From the NCBI RefSeq assembly GCF_030409315.1, contig NZ_JAUFPS010000039.1, positions 1 to 64,000 of the forward strand: DNA of 64,000 nt, written 5' to 3'. A program made the position numbers and the translations under genes. This stretch comes from Mucilaginibacter flavus. GTDB lineage: Bacteria > Bacteroidota > Bacteroidia > Sphingobacteriales > Sphingobacteriaceae. The notes under the pieces were generated by a model that saw only the letters and a program-made list of their open reading frames with translations, was not told where the DNA came from and did not search any database. This document shows positions 24,055 to 31,837 of the stretch, piece by piece; the first letter of the stretch is position 1, and each line of letters starts with the position of its first letter.

Positions 24055-26391
24055 TCAATATTTTGAAAATGAATAACTGATTCCCAATGTGTAGGTACGC
24101 GGCGCGGCGGCATTATACGTATCGCCATACTGGTTGCTGGTTACGGTGGTGGCATACAGCTTATTGGTTAAATTTAACACATTAAACCAAATACCCATGC
24201 CTTTTAAAGTGCTGCTCAACGCGTTGTAACCTACACGCAGGTTATAAATATTATAACCGCTATAAGTTTTGGTATTGGCCGGGTTGGTGTAGTATTGATT
24301 AATGTGCTGCCATTCACCCGCGATCCTGAAGCCTGGCAGGTACAGCGGTTTATAGGTCAACTCGGAGTTAGCTATCCAGGCGGGGGCATTGTTCATGCGC
24401 TTGCCATCGTAATTAATAACGGTATTGGTGCCTGTGCTATAATTTGCCACTACTTCGCTATAGTTTACATAAGTATGCCTTGCATTGGTACCACTAAACC
24501 TGAAACTTAACTCCTGCACCGGTGCCAATGTTAAAGCGTACTCCACGCCACGGTGGCGTGTTGCACCAGCGTTTTGGTTTTGGGTGGTATTATCGGGTAG
24601 TAGCTGGTTAATAATTTCGTTATGGCCCTCCAAATCGTATAAACTCACCTCAAGCCTTAACTTTTTATCAAAAGCGGTAAACCAGCCACCAACTTCGTAA
24701 TTATCAAACGTGGCTTGTTTTAACGGGGTAAGCTGCCTTGCGCTGTAAAGATCGCCGGTTTCTGGTGGCTGGAAACCTACACTATAATTTGCATAAAAAC
24801 CTTTGTTGTTTCCAAAATCATAGGTTAAACCTAATTTTGGGGCCACAATATTGAAATTGTTGGTTTCCTGCTGTTTGTATTTGGTTTGGCCGGCCGGTAA
24901 ACCGTTGGTAAAATCATAATGTACCCTATCGTAGCGTAAACCGCCAACTATGCGCAGGGCTTCGGTTGGTTTAATTTCATACTGAACGTAAGCCGCGGTA
25001 TTGAATAGTTTGATTTTGTAATCATCAATATACTTACCTGTGTTAGTAAAGCCCGTGTAGTAGTTATTCTGCACATCTTTATCAATATCCAAATATTGGG
25101 CATAATATGAACTCGGACTATCATCTACATAAACCCCTCCTATCAACCTGGAGCTCAAGAAATTAAAATTAACCCGGTGCTGGGCCAGCAAGCCATAACT
25201 TTGAAAACGCTGATCATTCACCTGCCCGTTGCTGCTCAGGTAATTGCCGGCATTATCCCTTACATCTGATATATAATAGCTTGGCAATTGGGCAGTAGAG
25301 TTATGCCTAAAATACAGCGTTACAAAGGTGGCATTGTTATCATCCCATTGATGATCTAAACGGGTGCTTGCCCTGAATGATTCTACCTTACGATAAGTAA
25401 ATCGCTGGTTAGCGCCATAATTACGACTATAAAAACCGGCACTATCCAAACTGCCCGGCGTTTGCGTGTTTAGGTTATTATAAGCCGCCGATGTAGTTAA
25501 ACGGGTTTTAGCGTTAAAATCATAAGTGGTTTTAAAATTGGCCGAGTATTTATTAAAGTCCGAATAGTCCTGCCAGCCATCGCGCTGACGGGCTATATAG
25601 CCGCCAATATATAAACCGAATTTGCCCTGGGTAAAACCACCATCGGCATCAACACGGCGGTAGTGATAGTTATCGCCCTGTATAGAAACGTTGCCTGCAT
25701 AGCCCGATGGCGGTCCCTGGGTAATGAAGTTTATGGCTCCGCCGATGGAGTTACTCCCATAAAGTGATGAAGCCGGACCTTTAATTACCTCGATATCCTT
25801 TACGCCCGACATATTGATCTCGTACAAGGAATTATGATTAAAGATCCCAGTAGGCCTGATAGGCAATCCATCCTCCATATACAAGTACAAAGCGTTGTAT
25901 GTAATAGGCTGGCGGATGGCCATGGTATGTTGCTCGTTCCCTAAATCTACCGCGTATACGCCGTTTACCTTGTTCAATAGCTGGTAAATGGCGGTGGCCT
26001 TGGTATCCTTAATTTGGGTAGAGTTAATTTTGCTGATGGCGATTGGCGCGTCCTGACGGGCCTGCCCTTCCCTGCTGGCGGTTACCACCACAGGCTGCAA
26101 ATCCAACGTCGAGGGCGTTAAAGCTACATCGGCCTTTGAGCCATTGATGTTAATGGTTTGCGTGGTATAGCCAACCATGCTCACCTTTACCTGGGCAATG
26201 TTTTGCTGAGTGATGGTGTACCTCCCTTTGGCGTTGGTAGTCCCTATTTTACCGCCATCACTGGCATTACCAATCATAGCGCCTGCAATGGCTTCGTGAG
26301 TATTGGCATCGGTTACTATTACGTTGGTTTGGCTATAGGCCCGGGATAAAAAGACAATAAATAATATAGATAGACTAAAAAGTTTTTTCAT
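24055..26391 (-). CDS. TonB-dependent receptor
   Basis: 778 aa. Signal peptide (MKKLFSLSILFIVFLSRAYSQ), then a carboxypeptidase-like regulatory domain (about 22-95), a plug with GPASSLYGSNSIGGAINFIT (about 200-220) and a 22-strand-type barrel ending in aromatic YSFSKY. It is not SusC-like: no SusD partner. Together with the PepSY and HMBD genes directly downstream, and the small Cys protein upstream, this points to metal or metallophore uptake. Confidence 0.9.
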   Translation of the reverse strand: MKKLFSLSILFIVFLSRAYSQTNVIVTDANTHEAIAGAMIGNASDGGKIGTTNAKGRYTITQQNIAQVKVSMVGYTTQTININGSKADVALTPSTLDLQPVVVTASREGQARQDAPIAISKINSTQIKDTKATAIYQLLNKVNGVYAVDLGNEQHTMAIRQPITYNALYLYMEDGLPIRPTGIFNHNSLYEINMSGVKDIEVIKGPASSLYGSNSIGGAINFITQGPPSGYAGNVSIQGDNYHYRRVDADGGFTQGKFGLYIGGYIARQRDGWQDYSDFNKYSANFKTTYDFNAKTRLTTSAAYNNLNTQTPGSLDSAGFYSRNYGANQRFTYRKVESFRASTRLDHQWDDNNATFVTLYFRHNSTAQLPSYYISDVRDNAGNYLSSNGQVNDQRFQSYGLLAQHRVNFNFLSSRLIGGVYVDDSPSSYYAQYLDIDKDVQNNYYTGFTNTGKYIDDYKIKLFNTAAYVQYEIKPTEALRIVGGLRYDRVHYDFTNGLPAGQTKYKQQETNNFNIVAPKLGLTYDFGNNKGFYANYSVGFQPPETGDLYSARQLTPLKQATFDNYEVGGWFTAFDKKLRLEVSLYDLEGHNEIINQLLPDNTTQNQNAGATRHRGVEYALTLAPVQELSFRFSGTNARHTYVNYSEVVANYSTGTNTVINYDGKRMNNAPAWIANSELTYKPLYLPGFRIAGEWQHINQYYTNPANTKTYSGYNIYNLRVGYNALSSTLKGMGIWFNVLNLTNKLYATTVTSNQYGDTYNAAAPRTYTLGISYSFSKY

Positions 26392-26793
26392 GTAAAATGC
26401 TTACGGGATATAAATCCCGGTGGATAATATTTGTGGATTCGGTTTCCCGGGGAGAGATTTGTGGATGTTGTCGGTTTGCAATACGTTTCTCAAGGAACGT
26501 CATGCCGAACTTTTTTCGGCACCCCATATGCTGAGTATACCGCACGCAGTTTACCTGTCCTGTGGAATCCTGATCCGTTAACTAACGGACAAGATGACCA
26601 CACGGTCTGAATCAGAATTTTGTCTGAATCAGAATTTTCAGAATTTAAGAATTAGCAGAATCCTAAATGGCTAATTTGATTTAATCATTTTCAAATCTTC
26701 AAATTCTCAAATTTTCAAATCAATCCATCATCTGCACATCTGAAATTTGAAATCTGCACATCTGTTCTTTCCGGGAAAATAAAAAAGGGAATA
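26392..26793. other. spacer inside the metal cluster
   Basis: No gene. It contains a GTCATGCCGAAC...TTCGGCACCCCA fragment (about 26500, similar to 31675), a CAGAATTT-family repeat (26606-26655) and loosely periodic TTCAAATTCTCAAAT words (26695-26765). Confidence 0.5.
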
Positions 26794-27165
26794 TTATCCT
26801 AATTGGGGAGGCTGGAAGATCACAGCGGCCGGGGTTGGTGGCAGGCTGCTATCATAAGGGGTTGAAATTACTTGCAACAGGCTGGTGTGAAATGTAAAAT
26901 CAGTAGAGCTGATTACAAACACTTCCTGAAAGAGGCTCTTTTGCGACTGCCTTTCGTCGCTGGCCTGCTTGTCATCAGCCTGTTTTACCTTTTTCGCAAA
27001 ATAACATTTACCATCGCAATGCACGGCCGGCTTGTCCCGGTTTTCGCAAAGTTTGGTCACAATGTAATTCCTGTTCAGTTCAAATCCCGCGTATACAAAA
27101 AAGCGCGAAAAATTAACTGATACCAGCGAAAAGATCAATAAATAGGCTGTTACACGTTGCAGCAT
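26794..27165 (-). CDS. small secreted Cys/His protein of the metal cluster
   Basis: 123 aa. An N-terminal hydrophobic segment (about residues 5-28) is a signal peptide or anchor. The centre has C-x(9)-HCDGKCYFAKK, a compact Cys/His set that could bind metal. The rest is charged and proline-rich. I know similar small proteins upstream of TonB receptors in related bacteria but no function. A promoter box lies 8 bases before its ATG, so it probably leads the transcript of the metal cluster, although 402 bases separate it from the receptor gene. Confidence 0.7.
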   Translation of the reverse strand: MLQRVTAYLLIFSLVSVNFSRFFVYAGFELNRNYIVTKLCENRDKPAVHCDGKCYFAKKVKQADDKQASDERQSQKSLFQEVFVISSTDFTFHTSLLQVISTPYDSSLPPTPAAVIFQPPQLG

Positions 27166-27172
27166 AATGCGG

Positions 27173-27180
27173 CAAAGGTA
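27173..27180 (-). promoter_or_regulatory. -7 box of the metal cluster
   Basis: TACCTTTG on the minus strand, ending 7 bases upstream of the ATG, which predicts a leader of only a few bases. Confidence 0.45.
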
Positions 27181-27425
27181 AACGCTGCAGGGTTAAGAAG
27201 CAATTGTATTTTTAGATAGTACTCCGCAGGTTATCTTGTAGCTATTGAACGCAGGTACGACTCACCCGGTCTACGCTTCGCTGGACCACCCTCTCTCCGG
27301 CTAAAGCCGCAAAGAGGGTTTAAAAAAACAAAAACGTTCTTTCCCCTCTATGCGCGAAGCGGAGAGAGGGGTGACGAGCGCAGCGATGTCGGGGTGAGTC
27401 TTCTACGTCAGTCATCTGCACCCCA

Positions 27426-27463
27426 AAAAAAATCCCGGTTTCCAAAAGAAAACCGGGATTTCA
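27426..27463 (-). terminator. intrinsic terminator of the response regulator gene
   Basis: On the minus strand AAATCCCGGTTTTC / GAAACCGGGATTT stem followed by eight Ts. Confidence 0.8.
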
Positions 27464-27509
27464 AATATCTTAATCAAAAGTATCCCCTTTAGGGAACGGA
27501 GGGGGCCTC

Positions 27510-28199
27510 TTAGCCCTCAAACTTATAACCAACCCCTTTAACGGTAGCTACAACATCGTCGCCAAGCTTTTCGCGTAGTTTACGAATGTGTACATCAATG
27601 GTGCGGTTGGTTACCACTACAGAGTCTTCCCAAATGTTTTTCAGGATCACTTCGCGGGTGTATACCTTGCCTGGTTTTGAAGCCAGCAGGTATAGCAATT
27701 CAAATTCCTTTTTGGCCAATACTATTTTAATGCCTTTTTGGTAAACCAGGTAAGCTTCGCGGTCAATAACCAGATCGCCAATTTCCAGTTTGTTATCCGG
27801 GGTATCTTCGGCAGGGGCGTTGCGGCGTAAAATGGCATTTATACGGCTTACCAGGGCACGTGGCTTAATTGGTTTAGCTATATAATCGTCGGCACCAACG
27901 TTAAAGCCGGCTATCTCTGAGTACTCTTCGCTGCGGGCGGTTAAAAACACCATAAAGGTATTTTTAAACTCGGGCATGGTGCGCATAATACGGCAGGCCT
28001 CGATGCCATCCATTTTAGGCATCATAATGTCAAGTACAATAAGATCGGGTAGTGACTTCTTGGCTTCGGCTACGGCTTCCTGGCCGTTACGGGCCAAAAA
28101 CACCTGGTAGCCTTCTTTTTTAAGGTTGTATTCAATCAACTCTAAAATATCCGGTTCATCATCAACAATAAGAATTTTCTGTTTCGGAGAAGTGCTCAT
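27510..28199 (-). CDS. OmpR/PhoB-family response regulator
   Basis: 229 aa. Receiver domain with D13-D14, phosphoacceptor D57 (LIVLDIMMPKMDG), T87 and K109 (DDYIAKPIKP). C-terminal winged helix with DVHIRKLREKLGDD and VKGVGYKFE. It is a PhoB/PhoP-type activator. No histidine kinase gene is adjacent, so the partner is elsewhere. The gene is monocistronic, with its own terminator. Confidence 0.93.
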   Translation of the reverse strand: MSTSPKQKILIVDDEPDILELIEYNLKKEGYQVFLARNGQEAVAEAKKSLPDLIVLDIMMPKMDGIEACRIMRTMPEFKNTFMVFLTARSEEYSEIAGFNVGADDYIAKPIKPRALVSRINAILRRNAPAEDTPDNKLEIGDLVIDREAYLVYQKGIKIVLAKKEFELLYLLASKPGKVYTREVILKNIWEDSVVVTNRTIDVHIRKLREKLGDDVVATVKGVGYKFEG

Positions 28200-28305
28200 G
28201 ATGCGTTAATTTTTTTGTATAAAAGTATACACTTTACAAAAGATTAAAGTTACCTCAATATTAACAAATTGTTAAAGGTTACTTTATGTTAACGATAAAT
28301 TGAAC

Positions 28306-29457
28306 CTATTTGAACGTTTTGGTTAAAAAAGCTTCCAAATCTGCACCGGTAATGTTTTTGGCAATGATATTTCCTGCCGGATCAATGATGAAATTTGATG
28401 GGATAGCTTCAATGTTATAAAGCCTTTCTGTGGGTCCCTCAAAGCTGTTCAGGTCAGATCCGTGTTGCCATACCAGTTTATCATCATTGATGGCTTTTTG
28501 CCATGCTGCTTTATCTTTATCTAAAGAGATACCTAAAATATTAAATCCTTTTGAGTTGAAGGCTGCGTATTGCTTAACCACATTAGGATTTTCCTGGCGG
28601 CAAGGCGCGCACCATGAAGCCCAAAAATCAAGCATCACGTACTTGCCTTTATAATCAGCTAATTTAATCTGCTTACCATCAATGCCGGTAATTGTAAAAT
28701 CGGGCGCTTTGTGGCCAATAGATACCGGTTTAATTTTTTCCATTTGTTTAACAAATGTTTTTACACCAGGGTTATCGGTGAAGTTGCCTTTAATATCATC
28801 GGCATAAGCTACCAACTGAGGTTCAAATTTGTAAACATCTAATGATGTAGCAGCGTAAAAACCAGCCAGTGATGTTTTGTTATCGTTAACAAACTTTAAA
28901 ACCGCGGCACCATAATCGGCAAGGTTTTTCTGAAACACAGGCATGTATATCTTCAGCAAAGAGTCTGATTGTTTGCCCAGTTTTTGAGATTTTTCCTGGT
29001 ACTCGGCAACCAGCTTTGAATTTTTTTCGCCGTAAAAATTACTGATCTTGTTAAACTCCTTGATCTTGTCCGAATCGTCAGACCCTTTAATGGTGTAGCT
29101 ATGGCTTACATCATTGTTATCGGTTTCAAAATCAATATCATCTCCGTTTTTGGCTATCAGGTCGTAAACGTTATTAGCCGCGGCAGATGGATCGCCGCTA
29201 CCGGTAGTGCCAATACGCAATTTATACAAGTTGGCGTATGGCGCAACATGTTTAAACTGAAACTTGCCATTTTCGCTCAGTGTGGTAGAGTCAACCACTT
29301 TTACCTGGTTGCTATCGGCCTCTATTAAATAAACCAGCTTAATACTGCCCGGGTTTTTAATGGCACCGTTAATGGTAAACTGCGAACTATCTTTACATGA
29401 ATATAAAAACGCGCTTAAAAGCAGTAAACTGTAAACTGCCAGATTCTTTAATTTCAT
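28306..29457 (-). CDS. TlpA-like thioredoxin lipoprotein with DUF4369
   Basis: 383 aa. Lipoprotein signal with lipobox LYSC (C21). Residues about 25-120 form a DUF4369 beta domain and the middle is helical. Residues about 245-383 are a TlpA/ResA thioredoxin domain with active site WASWCAPCRQ and the cis-proline segment AIPSNFI. It likely reduces envelope disulfides. It starts 1 base after the gatB stop and so is translated from the gatB mRNA. Confidence 0.88.
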   Translation of the reverse strand: MKLKNLAVYSLLLLSAFLYSCKDSSQFTINGAIKNPGSIKLVYLIEADSNQVKVVDSTTLSENGKFQFKHVAPYANLYKLRIGTTGSGDPSAAANNVYDLIAKNGDDIDFETDNNDVSHSYTIKGSDDSDKIKEFNKISNFYGEKNSKLVAEYQEKSQKLGKQSDSLLKIYMPVFQKNLADYGAAVLKFVNDNKTSLAGFYAATSLDVYKFEPQLVAYADDIKGNFTDNPGVKTFVKQMEKIKPVSIGHKAPDFTITGIDGKQIKLADYKGKYVMLDFWASWCAPCRQENPNVVKQYAAFNSKGFNILGISLDKDKAAWQKAINDDKLVWQHGSDLNSFEGPTERLYNIEAIPSNFIIDPAGNIIAKNITGADLEAFLTKTFK

Positions 29458-29458
29458 T

Positions 29459-30928
29459 CTACTTTGATTCTAATTCCTTGATCAATAACTGGTTTGTTTT
29501 CTGCGGATCAATTTTCCCTTTTGAGGTTTTCATAATCTCGCCCATAAACAGGCCTAAAACGCCTTTTTTACCTTTCTGGTATTCCTTCACCTTATCCGGG
29601 AATTTGGCAATGGCCGCCTTTATAAACTGGCTTACATCATCATTATCCGCGCTGATTAACAGGTTAAGCTCTTTGGCTAAATTCTCGGCATTTTTGCCGG
29701 GTTCTTTCACCATAGCCGGGAATAACTTGTGCGAAGCTACAGAATTATTTATCACCCCTGCGTCAATTAGTTTGATGAGGCCGGCAAGGTTGGCCGGGGT
29801 AACAGCAAAGTTACCAATGCTTTGGTTATGATCATTAAGGTATGATTTTACAGCCCCCATCAGCCAGTTAGCGGCTGCTTTGTAGTGATCGGTGGCTTTT
29901 ATCAGTTCTTCAAAATAGTGTGCAACGTCTCTATCGGCAGTAATAACCGATGCATCATAGGCCGATAGCCCCAATTCTGTCACATATTTTTGTTGCAGCT
30001 GGGCTGGTAAAACAGGCAATCGCTCGCGAATATCGTTTACGTATTGCTCGGTAAGCATCAGCGGCATCAAATCCGGCTCGGGGAAATAGCGGTAATCGTT
30101 AGCCATTTCTTTGGAGCGCAGTACCGATGTTTCGCCGGTATCGGCATTAAAGTTCAGCGTGTTTTGATCTATATGACCACCGGCTTCAATGATCTCTACC
30201 TGGCGGGCAAACTCATGCTCAATGGCGCGCTGCACGTTACGGATAGAGTTTAGGTTTTTAACTTCGCAACGGTTACCAAAGGTGGTAGCACCTTTTAACC
30301 TGATAGAAATATTAGCGTCGCAGCGCATGCTACCTTCTTCCATGTTGCCATCGCAAATATCAAGGTAACGCAAAATACGGCGGGTTTCGGTCAAAAACTG
30401 ACCGGCCTCCTCGGCGCTGTGCATTTCGGGCTGGGTAACAATCTCTAATAAGGGCACACCGGCACGGTTCAGGTCGATGAGTGAATCGGCATGGTGCTGG
30501 TCGTGCATGCTTTTGCCGGCATCCTCTTCCATGTGAATGTGGTGTATGGCTATATTTTTTGAGGTACCATCAGCCAGTTTTACAGGTACATATCCGCCCA
30601 GGCAAATGGGAGCATGATCCTGCGTAATCTGGTAGCCTTTAGGCAAATCGGCGTAGAAATAATTTTTACGGGCAAAACTATTATTAAGATTGATACTGCA
30701 ATTACAGGCCAGCCCCATTTTTACGGCATATTCAACCGCTTTTTTATTTAAAAAAGGCAAAGTGCCGGGATGCCCCAACGAAATTGCGCTTACGTGCTGG
30801 TTAGGTTCGGCACCAAAAGCAGCAGAATCTGCCGAGAATACCTTACTGGAAGTGGATAGCTGGGCATGTACCTCAAGGCCTACAACCAATTGATACTTTT
30901 CAACTACCTCGTTTGCGAGAACTGTCAT
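29459..30928 (-). CDS. gatB: Asp/Glu-tRNA amidotransferase subunit B
   Basis: 489 aa, full length. Begins YQLVVGLEVHAQL and has the GHPGTLPFLN, PKGYQITQD, HMEEDAGKSMHD and EEGSMRCDANIS motifs, plus the C-terminal YqeY-like helical domain. With GatA and GatC it converts misacylated Glu-tRNA(Gln) and Asp-tRNA(Asn) to the correct products. gatA and gatC are not here. Confidence 0.97.
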   Translation of the reverse strand: MTVLANEVVEKYQLVVGLEVHAQLSTSSKVFSADSAAFGAEPNQHVSAISLGHPGTLPFLNKKAVEYAVKMGLACNCSINLNNSFARKNYFYADLPKGYQITQDHAPICLGGYVPVKLADGTSKNIAIHHIHMEEDAGKSMHDQHHADSLIDLNRAGVPLLEIVTQPEMHSAEEAGQFLTETRRILRYLDICDGNMEEGSMRCDANISIRLKGATTFGNRCEVKNLNSIRNVQRAIEHEFARQVEIIEAGGHIDQNTLNFNADTGETSVLRSKEMANDYRYFPEPDLMPLMLTEQYVNDIRERLPVLPAQLQQKYVTELGLSAYDASVITADRDVAHYFEELIKATDHYKAAANWLMGAVKSYLNDHNQSIGNFAVTPANLAGLIKLIDAGVINNSVASHKLFPAMVKEPGKNAENLAKELNLLISADNDDVSQFIKAAIAKFPDKVKEYQKGKKGVLGLFMGEIMKTSKGKIDPQKTNQLLIKELESK

Positions 30929-30966
30929 AAAAATAGAATGCGGCTATAATTTACCGATTGTAAGGT

Positions 30967-30974
30967 CAAATATA
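30967..30974 (-). promoter_or_regulatory. -7 box of gatB
   Basis: TATATTTG on the minus strand, 38 bases upstream of the gatB ATG. A match to the Bacteroidota TAnnTTTG consensus. Confidence 0.5.
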
Positions 30975-31292
30975 TAAAAGTTAATACACTATGGCTAAGT
31001 TTTGGTTTGCAAACCAGCGGAAAAAATATAATGTACATGTGTTTGGTAGGGATTAGCAGTATCAAGTAGTTAGTATCCATGGCGTTGCCTGCGGCCGGGC
31101 TATCCGTTCATACGCCTGCAGGCATTACGCTCGTTGGCCGGTATCCACTTCTATCCCTAACGCGGGTTGTCTGAATCAGAATTTCCAGAATTTTAGAATT
31201 GGCAGAATGTTGTCTGAACCGGGATTTATCAGATTAAAGGATTACAGGATTTTAACTACAATTTATCAGAATGCTCTCGCCTTCCCAAAAGT

Positions 31293-31590
31293 GTCGGCAG
31301 AACAGCTTCGGGTGAAAACGGGCAAAACGATGCGGGGCTGTGCGTTGGCAGGGCATAGGGAGTTTTTGCGGTAGGGACAAAGCGCGCGAGGGCAAAATAA
31401 TCCCAGCCCAGGTTTTGGCCGTTTTGCAGGGCAAAGGCCTGTGCGGCAAAGAAGCATTTCTGGTGACTTGAATTATTCACCAGTAATTTATTTTTATTGG
31501 TGTTCATTATCTCGCTATGCTCGGTCTTGGTTCTTTTTTTCAAGAAAAAGAACAAGCCCTTCCCGCGGCGAATGAGCGGGCCGATGTTTT
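31293..31590. repeat. duplicated intergenic element, copy 2
   Basis: Partner of 19126-19378. It has about 50 extra bases between the GCATTTCTG block and the hairpin. The hairpin stem is GTTCTTTTT/AAAAAGAAC (31530-31553) with the same TTCAAG loop as copy 1, so paired positions changed together. The minus strand reads SSHQKCFFAAQAFA here against SSRQKCFFAARAFA in copy 1. Confidence 0.7.
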
Positions 31591-31795
31591 AGTTTCTACA
31601 AAGTAACGTTGGGTGTTGTGCCGCGTCACGAGTATTCAGCCAACCTATTGAGATAAGCTTTTCAGTATTAAGTCATGCCGAACTTGTTTCGGCACCCCAC
31701 AGGATGGGTCGCCAATATGCTGTAGACTTAGCAAGTGGGTTCCTGAAACGAGTTCAGGATGACGTCGTTTTTTTGGGGGCTATCCAAAATACGAA

Positions 31796-31828
31796 AGACT
31801 TACGAAGTTTTGAAAACTTCGTAAGTCT
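31796..31828 (-). terminator. hairpin at the 3' end of alaS
   Basis: A 33-base near-perfect palindrome (arms AGACTTACGAAGTTTT) 9 bases beyond the alaS stop. The T-run after it is weak on the minus strand. Confidence 0.6.
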
Positions 31829-31837
31829 GGTAATTAT

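Larger units (their letters stand above)
27166..27509. other. spacer with REP-like palindrome
   Basis: 27281-27400 holds a pair of CCCTCTCTCCG / CGGAGAGAGGGG words with GGTGAGTC-like flanks, similar in style to the other palindrome-ended repeats. The terminator of the response regulator gene is at 27426-27463. No gene. Confidence 0.5.
30929..31837. other. 0.9-kb repeat-rich spacer
   Basis: Contains the gatB promoter (-7 box TATATTTG, minus strand, at 30967-30974), AGTATCA-type heptamers (31055-31075), a GC-rich 31079-31165 stretch, a CAGAATTT repeat (31167-31210), the duplicated element (31293-31590), a second GTCATGCCGAAC...TTTCGGCACCCCA fragment (about 31675-31705) and the alaS terminator hairpin. 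No real gene. Confidence 0.6.

Noticed and set aside
31252..31555. ORFs of 63-99 aa on the minus strand
   Set aside because: Same duplicated element as at 19126. Reading frames are not maintained between the copies.
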